A stretch of 8,469 nucleotides of DNA. Source: an uncultured Odoribacter sp. Lineage in GTDB: Bacteria; Bacteroidota; Bacteroidia; Bacteroidales; Marinifilaceae. Under the pieces are notes generated by a model that saw nothing but the letters and a program-made list of their open reading frames with translations, ran no database searches and had not been told where the DNA came from. How positions within the stretch are numbered: position 1 is the first letter of the stretch; every line of letters starts with the position of its first letter. The translations under genes and the position numbers were made by a program. The DNA lies in NCBI GenBank assembly GCA_934725835.1, contig CAKVCR010000117.1, positions 1-8,469 of the forward strand. The letters are read 5' to 3'. Below are positions 1 through 7,819 of the stretch, in pieces.

Positions 1-550
1 GTATTATAACTGAATCCTGACTCTTCTCTGGATTTTTCAATAAAAATAAATTATAGTCCTGCACAAATAAAATATACAGATTATCAGGCGAATAATCCCA
101 TGCAGAGAATTGTTCGCAGTACTCGTATTCATCTGGAACAATCTTCAACTCTTTAGATTTCAAATTATAGGCAAGACGATTTTCCCCTACATAAAAATAG
201 ACTGTCTTTAACTGTTTGTCAAACTCAAGATAGCCAAAATTCAATTTATTCGGATTCAGTTCTACATCTACAAGCGACTTTATTTTATTTACAATCTCCT
301 GATTATCAAATATAAGTTTTTTCTGTTTCTGTTTGGGATAAACAATATAATAATTCATTGAGATAGAATCCCTATGTTTAAACCAAAAATTATCTGTCCC
401 ATTTATAAAATTAGGTACAATAGAAAAACTTCTACCCATCCCTCCAAATTCCTTCTCAAAACAAAATGCCTGCTCATAGTTTGCCTGAGCTACAACAGAA
501 ACGATTGCTGTTATCCAAAACAATAATAAAAAAATAGCCTTTTTCATCAT
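1..550 (-). CDS. S9 family (DPP IV-type) prolyl oligopeptidase, N-terminal part, cut by window edge
   Basis: The minus-strand frame is open from the ATG at 550-548 to the window edge (183 codons visible), so only the N-terminal part is present. Residues 1-23 form a Sec signal peptide: a Lys pair, a hydrophobic core, then AQA before the likely cleavage site. There is no lipobox Cys, so the product should be soluble in the periplasm or secreted. After it come features typical of the start of Bacteroidota S9 peptidases: NFWFKH (54-59), LIFDN (79-83), and a propeller-blade stretch from SPDN to NLFLL (154-171). Known members are about 700-800 residues, with an N-terminal beta-propeller and a C-terminal alpha/beta-hydrolase domain bearing Ser-Asp-His, and they release dipeptides or cleave short peptides. 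The catalytic domain lies outside the window, so activity cannot be judged. The ATG overlaps the stop of the upstream lipoprotein gene (ATGA), and a second in-frame ATG follows at once. Alternative: a non-catalytic propeller protein. Confidence 0.8.
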   Translation of the reverse strand, partial: MMKKAIFLLLFWITAIVSVVAQANYEQAFCFEKEFGGMGRSFSIVPNFINGTDNFWFKHRDSISMNYYIVYPKQKQKKLIFDNQEIVNKIKSLVDVELNPNKLNFGYLEFDKQLKTVYFYVGENRLAYNLKSKELKIVPDEYEYCEQFSAWDYSPDNLYILFVQDYNLFLLKNPEKSQDSVII

Positions 551-2148
551 CTGCCATTAAAATAAAGATTTCCGATTCCTAATTTCCAAATCACATCATG
601 AATCTTACCAAAACTTTGACTAGAGCTATAAACTTTACTGCTGAATTTATGCCAACAATCAGCATCCTTTTTATCATATTGCATCTCATATATATCAAAA
701 TATCCGTCAGCAAAAGCCACTCCTATATGATGCTCATAACTGTTTTTCCCATAAGACAACATTGATTGTGTAGCAATAGCAACAATCTCCTTCTCAAAAG
801 TTTCAACGACACCAAAATCATGAACACTATCGTAATCATCATAATCAAAATAATATATATTGTGCTTATCGGCAATATATATCATATTACAATTTCTAAA
901 TGTTCCCAATTTTACAAAATCGGTAATCCCATATCGTTTAGTCAAATTTATTTTCTGCGAGCTAATGATATTTAAGACAGAGCCATAACCTCCTCCAACG
1001 AACAAATGCAAAAAATATTCACCTGCTTCATTTTTCAAAACTACAGCATTACCGGCACAATCGTCTTCTCCCGACGAAAAATAATCTGCCGCAACTATCT
1101 CTTCTGTAAAATCAGTAAAATGACGTGCAAATCTACTTTCATAATAATCCAATTTTAGCTCTGTCAAATTTCTTCGCGGACTATAATCATCAGAATAAAT
1201 ACCCAAATAATTCTTTTTGCCGGTCTGAATATCCTTTTCTACCGCATAAATGGCAGATGATTCAACATAATCACCATAAATAATATTTGAAAAAGAGCGT
1301 TCTCCGCCTAAATAAACAATATCTTTTGAAAAGTGGCCTAAATGATATCCTGTTGCAGGATCACATCTTCTTGTATACAACAAACCATTCTCATCTAATA
1401 AAAAACTATCAAAACAGGTATGAAGTAAATCTATTGGATGGAAAGTATCCGGTAATACCCCTCCAACAAATTCCTCTTCGATATGAGTCTCCTTTTTTAA
1501 AGATTGTCCATTCAATTCAATAAATTGACACTTTTCGCCCAAATTGGTTTTCACGGTTACTTCACCATAAACAATATTATAAGCGTCATTAGCAAAGTGT
1601 TCTCTTAAACTTTCCGGTTTTCCTTTAATTGGCTCACCGTACAATTCACTGTAACAGTTCTTGTAGTCTCCCACAAACATAATTGTGTCATTTGAATTCG
1701 TTTGTGAGTTACCGAGAGTACGCACAGCCCTCACAAAACCTAAATCACTGTTATCTCCATTTTCCGTCAACAACAGGAATCCCATCTCATATAAAGGCTT
1801 GACATTTATCGAAAAAGCCTTATAAAATTTAGCACCGGTCCTTTTATCCGATACTGTCAACAGACATCTTAATTCTCCTAACTCTTTAGCCGTATGCGTA
1901 TAAACAGAATCCGTAGAAACAACTTCACCCTCCACTTGCCATTCATAATTCACGCCTGACGGTTGTTCTTCATCAAAAGACAATTCAGGTTTAAAAGAAT
2001 GCGATTCGGCAACCACCATTGTAACCGTATTCGGCAATTTTATATCTATTTTATATACTTGATTATAATCATAATTACCATTATCGTCAAAACAACCCAT
2101 TTGAACGAAAAGGCATATCAAAATAAAAATATATTTTATTGTATTCAT
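547..2148 (-). CDS. PKD-like family surface lipoprotein (SusCD-associated)
   Basis: This 533-residue protein has a lipoprotein signal peptide ending in QMGC, with the lipidated Cys at residue 19. Asp21-Asp22 follow directly, resembling the acidic lipoprotein export signal that sends Bacteroidota lipoproteins to the cell surface. A GNYDY motif (24-28) is characteristic of PKD-like lipoproteins of SusCD loci. Residues about 30-117 look like an Ig/PKD-type beta-sandwich, with YEWQVEGE (68-75) and a LLTVSD strand (96-101). The remainder (about 120-533) begins with GFLLLTENGD and has recurring strand pairs such as NGLLYTRR (254-261). It may be a beta-propeller, but that is inference. No catalytic motif is visible. 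It starts 16 bp after the DUF4843 gene and overlaps the peptidase gene by 4 bp. Its expected role is an accessory substrate-binding subunit on the outer-membrane complex; its ligand is unknown. Confidence 0.8.
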   Translation of the reverse strand: MNTIKYIFILICLFVQMGCFDDNGNYDYNQVYKIDIKLPNTVTMVVAESHSFKPELSFDEEQPSGVNYEWQVEGEVVSTDSVYTHTAKELGELRCLLTVSDKRTGAKFYKAFSINVKPLYEMGFLLLTENGDNSDLGFVRAVRTLGNSQTNSNDTIMFVGDYKNCYSELYGEPIKGKPESLREHFANDAYNIVYGEVTVKTNLGEKCQFIELNGQSLKKETHIEEEFVGGVLPDTFHPIDLLHTCFDSFLLDENGLLYTRRCDPATGYHLGHFSKDIVYLGGERSFSNIIYGDYVESSAIYAVEKDIQTGKKNYLGIYSDDYSPRRNLTELKLDYYESRFARHFTDFTEEIVAADYFSSGEDDCAGNAVVLKNEAGEYFLHLFVGGGYGSVLNIISSQKINLTKRYGITDFVKLGTFRNCNMIYIADKHNIYYFDYDDYDSVHDFGVVETFEKEIVAIATQSMLSYGKNSYEHHIGVAFADGYFDIYEMQYDKKDADCWHKFSSKVYSSSQSFGKIHDVIWKLGIGNLYFNGR

Positions 2149-2164
2149 AATATTACATTTTAAA

Positions 2165-2857
2165 CTAACCTATTACCGGAACTGAAATAAAACCACCATT
2201 CTCAACATCAGGAATCGGTTCTTGCTTTCCTAACCAATGTTTAAATTTCAATGCAACAATACGTTTTTCTCCATCTCCCATTGTACTCATATCAGACACT
2301 CCTGTTGCTTCCATAAGAAGTTCAAATTTCTTTTTGGAATAAAGACCAAGGTAAGAGCGATCGATTACTTCATCCCACCAATCCGGCTTCACAGCAATAT
2401 CCGAGACGGACAAAATGGTATGTCCCCAGATTCCCCCGGATGATTTAAACGAATCAGTGTTTTCAATTCCCAATTTGAGTAATAATTTTTTCGATTGTAG
2501 ACTCGCATGATTTTTCAAGCGAACTCTAATCGTATCAGAAACCAACCCTTTTCTAAAGACAAAACGCTCTGGCAAAGAGTACATACTACTCTCAAGCGTT
2601 GAAGCATCATCAACTTTCACTGAAAATTCTCTATCTTCTTCCAATAAATCTCCCGATAAATTCACAACAACAGGATAATCGTACTCATCCTCCAACGTGA
2701 AGAAAAAGGAGAAAGTCAGAGTATCATTAATATTGGTTTCAAACGAAAGATATCTATCTGAGCCATAAACTTCTATCTTTTCATGTTCACAGGATATAAA
2801 TGCCAGACAAATCAAACATATACTCCCGACAGCTATTAATCTATTTAAAATTTTCAT
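2165..2857 (-). CDS. DUF4843 domain-containing lipoprotein
   Basis: This 230-residue protein has a lipoprotein signal peptide ending FISC, with the lipid-bearing Cys at residue 23. It is followed by Glu-His-Glu, a mildly acidic stretch that fits surface export. The rest matches DUF4843, a family found next to SusD genes in Bacteroidota: a YGSDRYLSF opening (31-39), a strand-rich middle, and the conserved SDIAVKPDWWDE segment (152-163) followed by YLGLYSKKKFELL (169-181). The length is normal for the family. No enzymatic motif is visible and the family function is unknown. Its fixed place between susD and the PKD-like gene suggests a subunit or scaffold of the surface uptake complex. The start is 14 bp after the susD stop, behind a purine-rich AAAGAAAAG that could serve as a weak ribosome binding site. 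Confidence 0.85.
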   Translation of the reverse strand: MKILNRLIAVGSICLICLAFISCEHEKIEVYGSDRYLSFETNINDTLTFSFFFTLEDEYDYPVVVNLSGDLLEEDREFSVKVDDASTLESSMYSLPERFVFRKGLVSDTIRVRLKNHASLQSKKLLLKLGIENTDSFKSSGGIWGHTILSVSDIAVKPDWWDEVIDRSYLGLYSKKKFELLMEATGVSDMSTMGDGEKRIVALKFKHWLGKQEPIPDVENGGFISVPVIG

Positions 2858-2871
2858 GATCTTTTCTTTTA

Positions 2872-4329
2872 TTACATACTGATTTGCTCATCCTTTTCAG
2901 GCGTAGGCAGCACAAATTCTTCATTTAAAATCCTAGTTGTTCGTCCACTTACAATAATAGGCAAATGATGTCTTTTATAGAAAAAGAACAATTGTCCTTC
3001 TCCGTAAACTTCTCGCCGCAAATCCTTAAGGATAACATTCTTTATAAATTCATCTTTTGTAGTGTAACCCGGAACTCCGGCTCTAGAACCTCTTGCTCGC
3101 GCAACCCGATATACATACTTTTGTGCCAATTCTGGATTATCATTATAAATAGCTTCCGCTGCTATATAATACATCTCACTCAAACGAATCATAGGTATCA
3201 TTTTACTTCCAAATCTACCTTTCCCAACAACAACCTCCTTCACCCTTTTGGGCAACATTACATCCTCATTATATTTGGGATGCTCTTCCCATGCCAAATA
3301 TCTGTAATCATATTTCTTGTCTACATCGCTAAACAAGCCATTCAAATCTTGCATACAAAGGAAATGCTCTTCTTCAAAAAGTCCATTTGGATAATCCTTC
3401 AATTCATTATTATACAATGCAAAATACACATCGTCATAATATTTAAAATTGCTCTCTTTTTCAACATCATCCCGAGATGTAAAATCTGCCCAATCCTCCT
3501 CTTCGTGCAACTTGATTATTTCCTGAGCATATTCCAAAGCTTTCTGTTCATTCCCCTGATACATATAAACACGTGCCAACAAACATTTTATCGCCCAAAA
3601 ATTCAAACGATATCCACGATACTCCAAGAAACGGTTACCCTCCAAGCTTGCCAATTCAAGCCGATAGTTCAAATCCCGCACCCGCTCCATTTTGTTCCAA
3701 TCATACTCTTTCACCAAATCATGAGCTTTTTCTAAATCACTGATGACATTTTCCAAAAAGACTTCACTAGTTACCTTTTCAGGGAAATACACCGGAAAAT
3801 CCTTTACATAGGGCAAAACTTTTGCTTTACTATTTTGTTTCATGCTGGGAGCAAACAAACGCAACAAATCAAAATGCATCAAAGCTCTTGCCCCATAAGC
3901 TTCTCCCAATATAAGATTCCGTTCTCTCTCTTCCAATGAAAACAAAGTAGAATCAACAGACAGAGCATGTTTTATCAATACATTACAATTGGCAATAATA
4001 TTAAATCCCTCTGTCCAAAACTTTTTAGTAATAGATTTAACACGTGCTATATCATATCCATATTGTGCAGCCTCCTTATAAGCTCGGTTATTTGTTTCAC
4101 TCATATTATAATACTGTGCAAGCACATCAAGAAATCCCCATGACAGTTCTTGACCATACATTCCCTGTGTTGCCATCGATTTGTACACACCATCCAACTG
4201 CGTGTAAAAACCGTCAGCAGTCGAGAATAAATCTTCTTCCGCTATCTGATCCTTAGGATCTATTGTCAACCATGAATTGCAAGAAATAAAAAACAAGCAA
4301 ATTCCAAATACATGTAATATTTTCAACAT
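2872..4329 (-). CDS. SusD/RagB-family nutrient-binding outer-membrane lipoprotein
   Basis: This 485-residue protein is the surface substrate-binding partner that forms the lid over a SusC transporter. The signal peptide ends FISC with the lipidated Cys at residue 17, followed by SWLTIDPKD, a usual SusD beginning. Family hallmarks are in order: EAYGARALMHFDLLRLFAP (143-161), the helix around AIKCLLARVYMYQG (246-259), IRLSEMYYIAAEA (381-393), the LRREVYGEGQLFFFYKR segment (437-453), and a C-terminal EFVLPTP (471-477). These are the TPR-like helices and C-terminal core of RagB/SusD proteins, and the protein is full length with no sign of damage. It begins 3 bp after the susC stop, so translation is probably coupled. 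The family binds glycans in Sus-type loci and peptides in RagB. The sequence alone does not fix the ligand, but the downstream peptidase favours a peptide. Confidence 0.95.
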   Translation of the reverse strand: MLKILHVFGICLFFISCNSWLTIDPKDQIAEEDLFSTADGFYTQLDGVYKSMATQGMYGQELSWGFLDVLAQYYNMSETNNRAYKEAAQYGYDIARVKSITKKFWTEGFNIIANCNVLIKHALSVDSTLFSLEERERNLILGEAYGARALMHFDLLRLFAPSMKQNSKAKVLPYVKDFPVYFPEKVTSEVFLENVISDLEKAHDLVKEYDWNKMERVRDLNYRLELASLEGNRFLEYRGYRLNFWAIKCLLARVYMYQGNEQKALEYAQEIIKLHEEEDWADFTSRDDVEKESNFKYYDDVYFALYNNELKDYPNGLFEEEHFLCMQDLNGLFSDVDKKYDYRYLAWEEHPKYNEDVMLPKRVKEVVVGKGRFGSKMIPMIRLSEMYYIAAEAIYNDNPELAQKYVYRVARARGSRAGVPGYTTKDEFIKNVILKDLRREVYGEGQLFFFYKRHHLPIIVSGRTTRILNEEFVLPTPEKDEQISM

Positions 4330-4332
4330 AAC

Positions 4333-7300
4333 CTAAAAATTAACCATAATATTAAAATTGAAATTCCGGGCAAAAGGATAATCCAACCCTCGCTCTCTTT
4401 TCACACTGCACAACTGAAATAATTCACCGCATCCCACCTCAAAACGAATTCTATCCATACCAAACTTACGGGAAAATTTTCTATCCAATTCATATTGCAG
4501 AGACATCGAAGTCAGTGAAAACATATTATAATTCTGCATGAAACGAGAAGTAGGACGAGTCTGTTCATACCTGTCTTTTATATTCTTTAGAGGAGTTCTA
4601 TCTCCCGGCTTTTGCCAACGTTGACTCAACACTCTCTTGTCCACGTTGCTTGATTCAATACTGGCATTTTCCACATAATAAACCAATGTTTCGTTATATC
4701 TCTTACTTCCGAATTCATAAGAAAAATTAGTTGTAAAAGTCAAGTTTTTATAAGTGAGATACAACCCTAAAGAACCGGAACCCTTAGGCTCGGTATCACC
4801 AATCACGACATATTCCTTCGGATCATTCTCAAATACGATGTCCCCTTTTTTATTTAAGAAAATCTCCCGACCTGTTGCAGGATCTATTCCTAAGGAGCGC
4901 ATACCGTATTGTGCAGTAAGCGAAGCACCCTCTGTATATTTCGTCCAAATTTTAGACTCATCCACTTTCTCATTCAAAGGTCTGTCTGAATTATCATAAT
5001 ACTCTTCTACCCTACGGTTATAAGCTTCAAGAGACTTACCGATTTTAAGCATCGTATTCTTATTATGAGCGATATTTCCACTTAAAGAGAGAGAAAAATC
5101 CTTATAGTTCAAAACTCTCGTATAGATGTCAAATTCAATACCTTTATTACGCACCTCTCCTAAATTGTCTTTATATACACTAAAACCTGAAGTCGTCGGA
5201 ACGGTCACATCATTTACCATGTCTATGGTTGTTTTATTATAATAAGACAATTTGAAATTCAACTTATCCTGCAAAAAAGAAAAATCAACCCCGACATCCA
5301 AAGTCCTCGTCTTTTCAGGTTTCAAGGAATGGTTTCCAAGATATGTGATTTTAGTTCCATAACCATTAATATACCAATCATCGAACATATTCACAAAATA
5401 ATTGCGTGCAGCATAAGCCGGGAAATTAATATTTCCAATCACTCCATACGAACCCCTCAATCTGAATCTATTCAACCATGTCAAATTCTCAAAGAATTGG
5501 TAATTATGGAAATTGATTCCCACGCCTCCAGCCCAATAAGGAGCGCCTTTTTTCTCTGTTCCAAATACAGAAGAACCTTCATAGCGGAAAGAAAGGTCCA
5601 ACAAATAAATGTCATCCCAACTATAATTCAAAATACCATTCAATCCTGCAGCTCGTGATGTTGTCTCCGATTTACTCGGTTTTCCACTGACTTCCGAAGC
5701 ATAATTCACAGAAGACAATTTTCCAGAAGGGAATCCAACATAATGAGTAGACACAGATGATGACTGATTTTCAGACATTTCTCCATTTAATGCCAAATTC
5801 AAATTATGTTTATTGAATGTCTTGTTTACACTCACACCCAAACGGACATTGACACGACTTGATGTTCCCACATCGGTAAACAAATCTCCTGCCACCAGAT
5901 TATTTACTGAAATTTTCTTAGAACTATATTTTGAAAGAGGATCTATAAAGCGATTATCATCATTCCAACGCATTGTCACTCCTACAGAACCCTGTAGCAT
6001 CAAATAATCGGTCACACTACAACGCAGTTGCAAATTATCCATCAACTCGTGCTGAGCTGTTTTTGTAAAATTATTCAAACTAGCCTCATACATTGGATTA
6101 GGTAAATCACTTCCTTGTTCGAAAGTTGTCAATTCCTTTAGCAAACGCCCATTTCTATCTTTATATTTCACATACGGCATTTGATGTGAAAAATCACGGA
6201 ACGAACCATAAGGAGAATCTGCAGAAGATGTATAATGGTAAGAAACCGAATTACGCAAGAACATTTTTTTATAACTCAGGTGAATATTAAACTCACCACC
6301 CCAAGTATTCCTTTTAGAGCCTCTCATCACTCCATCATCGTTGGAATAATCCAATATCAAACCATAGCGTATCGCTTTAGAACCTCCTTCAATCTGCAAA
6401 CTATGATCATGACGGAAAGCAGTCCGCAAAGGTAAAGCCATCCAGTCAGTCTCAACGCCTTCCACATAAATCGCATTCCAACGTCTCATATACAATTCAT
6501 CACCGGAATACCTTGAGCCTCCTATCTGTTCCGGATTATAATCAAATACTCCCGAAAGTCTTTCCGCCTCCAACTTCTCCTTCGCATTCATCAAATTATA
6601 ACCGGATAAATCAGGCATTTCTATTGTACCGGTCATCGTGTAGCTCACTTGCAAATCTCCGGACTCCGGCAAACGCGTTGTAATGACAACAACACCATTG
6701 GCTGCTCGCGAACCGTACATTGCCGTTGCTGCAGCATCTTTCAAAATTGTCACTGATTGAATCCTGTTAGGGTCCAGGTCATACACTTTACGAATATCAA
6801 CCTCAAAACCGTCTATCACAAACGTTGGCGTATTAGGATTGGCTTCTAACGATTGCTTTGAAAACGGATTATCTCCCAATTTATCCAATTCCATTGCACC
6901 TAAACTGGAACGACCTCGAATAGTAACCTCCGGCAATTTATTCGGGTCAGCACCTGCCAGGTTATTCTCGGTTATTTTGAAAGAGGGGTCAAACACCTGT
7001 ATCGCTTTCATGATATTTGTTCTTGACACCTTCAACAAGTCCTCTCCCTGAATCGTTTTTGCATTACCGGTAAAACTCTTGGTGTTAATGTTTCCATATC
7101 CAGTAACAACAACCTCTTCCATCGTCTCTACCTCATCTATCATGACAACCTCTATCGGCTTATCAGAGACAACAGGATGCTCTATACGTTTTTTCCCTAT
7201 AAAAGAAAATACCAGCACCAAATCTTTCTGCTTGGGTATCGACAAAGCAAATTTACCTTCATTATCAGTAACCCCACCCATTGTTGTATTCTTCAGAAAG

Positions 7301-7737
7301 ACAGTGACCCCAGGTAATGGCAAACCGCTTTCATCATAAACCATACCAGTCAATGAAATTTCTTCAATAGCATCTTTTTTCTTCTTATAAATAACAATCG
7401 ATTGCATTTCAAATTTATAACCAAAGGCACTGCCCTTAAACAAATCCGACAAAACAGCATCTATCGATTCATTATTCACATTCAACGTAACCTTCCCAAA
7501 CTCATTCATCTGCGCAGCATTATACACAAAATTCAATTGAGTCTGCTTGTTGATTTCCTTAAATACCTGCTGAATTTCCACATCTTTCACAGACAATGTC
7601 ACCTTTTGCTGCTGGGCAAATCCTATCTCAGGAAGTAAAAAGCAACAAAACATCAATGCAACTGCGCATTTAATTAATTTCACGTTTTTTAGGCATAAGG
7701 TTTCGATAAAACAAAACCATCTTCGTTTTTTTTCCAT
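4333..7737 (-). CDS. SusC/RagA-family TonB-dependent receptor with N-terminal STN signalling domain
   Basis: This 1134-residue outer-membrane transporter is energised by TonB-ExbBD. Domains in order: a long signal peptide (1-41, ending GFAQ); an STN (secretin/TonB short N-terminal) domain (about 45-118); a carboxypeptidase-regulatory-like beta-sandwich (about 128-198, with GMVYDESGLPLPGVTVFLKN); the EEVVVTGYG segment (207-215) that opens SusC plugs; a plug (about 216-354) with TFVIDGFEVD and the family signature YGSRAANGVVVITT (341-354); then a beta-barrel ending in Phe1134, as expected for BAM-dependent insertion. The STN domain marks it as a transducing receptor that contacts a FecR anti-sigma factor, and a fecR lies directly upstream. 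The ATG at 7737 is chosen because it gives a basic N-region before the hydrophobic core; the Met at residue 29 would remove it. There is no strong Shine-Dalgarno, only an AT-rich leader, which is usual in this phylum. Confidence 0.96.
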   Translation of the reverse strand: MEKKRRWFCFIETLCLKNVKLIKCAVALMFCCFLLPEIGFAQQQKVTLSVKDVEIQQVFKEINKQTQLNFVYNAAQMNEFGKVTLNVNNESIDAVLSDLFKGSAFGYKFEMQSIVIYKKKKDAIEEISLTGMVYDESGLPLPGVTVFLKNTTMGGVTDNEGKFALSIPKQKDLVLVFSFIGKKRIEHPVVSDKPIEVVMIDEVETMEEVVVTGYGNINTKSFTGNAKTIQGEDLLKVSRTNIMKAIQVFDPSFKITENNLAGADPNKLPEVTIRGRSSLGAMELDKLGDNPFSKQSLEANPNTPTFVIDGFEVDIRKVYDLDPNRIQSVTILKDAAATAMYGSRAANGVVVITTRLPESGDLQVSYTMTGTIEMPDLSGYNLMNAKEKLEAERLSGVFDYNPEQIGGSRYSGDELYMRRWNAIYVEGVETDWMALPLRTAFRHDHSLQIEGGSKAIRYGLILDYSNDDGVMRGSKRNTWGGEFNIHLSYKKMFLRNSVSYHYTSSADSPYGSFRDFSHQMPYVKYKDRNGRLLKELTTFEQGSDLPNPMYEASLNNFTKTAQHELMDNLQLRCSVTDYLMLQGSVGVTMRWNDDNRFIDPLSKYSSKKISVNNLVAGDLFTDVGTSSRVNVRLGVSVNKTFNKHNLNLALNGEMSENQSSSVSTHYVGFPSGKLSSVNYASEVSGKPSKSETTSRAAGLNGILNYSWDDIYLLDLSFRYEGSSVFGTEKKGAPYWAGGVGINFHNYQFFENLTWLNRFRLRGSYGVIGNINFPAYAARNYFVNMFDDWYINGYGTKITYLGNHSLKPEKTRTLDVGVDFSFLQDKLNFKLSYYNKTTIDMVNDVTVPTTSGFSVYKDNLGEVRNKGIEFDIYTRVLNYKDFSLSLSGNIAHNKNTMLKIGKSLEAYNRRVEEYYDNSDRPLNEKVDESKIWTKYTEGASLTAQYGMRSLGIDPATGREIFLNKKGDIVFENDPKEYVVIGDTEPKGSGSLGLYLTYKNLTFTTNFSYEFGSKRYNETLVYYVENASIESSNVDKRVLSQRWQKPGDRTPLKNIKDRYEQTRPTSRFMQNYNMFSLTSMSLQYELDRKFSRKFGMDRIRFEVGCGELFQLCSVKRERGLDYPFARNFNFNIMVNF

Positions 7738-7766
7738 AGATTTGTAATATTAATATTTAACATTAA

Positions 7767-7787
7767 GATGTCACTGCTTTTGACATC
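7767..7787 (-). promoter_or_regulatory. second hairpin in the susC leader (7-bp stem)
   Basis: On the minus strand GATGTCA and TGACATC form a perfect 7-bp stem around a 7-base loop, two bases after the first hairpin. A moderately T-rich run (TTAATGTTAAATATT) follows in the gene direction, so the pair together could act as a tandem terminator or attenuator ahead of susC. It could equally be an operator half-site pair for a dimeric regulator. Only the symmetry is seen directly. Confidence 0.35.
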
Positions 7788-7789
7788 AC

Positions 7790-7818
7790 AACCGAAAGTT
7801 GTGGGGCAACTTTCGGTT
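7790..7818. terminator. perfect 12-bp hairpin just after the fecR stop, possible terminator or attenuator
   Basis: The arms AACCGAAAGTTG (7790-7801) and CAACTTTCGGTT (7807-7818) are perfectly complementary around a 5-base loop. The structure starts one base after the fecR stop codon. It could end the fecR transcript or stabilise its 3' end. In the gene direction no T-run follows it (GTGATGTC). Read on the plus strand it is followed by a T-rich tail (TTCTATTTT), so a classical intrinsic terminator fits the antisense direction better. The hairpin is certain as a sequence pattern; its function is inferred. Confidence 0.55.
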
Positions 7819-7819
7819 T

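Larger units (their letters stand above)
7738..7819 (-). promoter_or_regulatory. fecR-susC intergenic leader, likely operon promoter region
   Basis: This 82-bp gap is by far the widest spacing in the block and is the natural place for a FecI-dependent start of the susC operon. It holds two adjacent perfect hairpins (7767-7787 and 7790-7818). Next to susC lies an AT-only stretch with the 12-bp palindrome AATATTAATATT (7746-7757). I see no match to the Bacteroides housekeeping promoter consensus (TTTG at -33, TAnnTTTG at -7), which fits use of an alternative sigma factor but does not prove it. The assignment rests on position and on the known arrangement of FecI/FecR-SusC loci. Confidence 0.5.

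Noticed and set aside
766..2443. Several 60-80 codon plus-strand frames over the PKD-like and DUF4843 genes
   Set aside because: They are antisense to well-supported lipoprotein genes, of low-complexity composition, and have no family resemblance.
2965..3735. 256-codon open frame on the plus strand
   Set aside because: It lies wholly antisense to the conserved SusD gene. Its product is an Ile/Phe/His/Cys-rich sequence with no recognisable motif, as expected from the complement of an AT-rich gene.
7726..7733. Run of eight A on the coding strand right after the susC start, as a possible slippage or phase-variation site
   Set aside because: It simply encodes part of Glu-Lys-Lys in an AT-rich signal peptide. 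The frame is intact and eight A is common in such genomes; no second frame or other switch sign is present.
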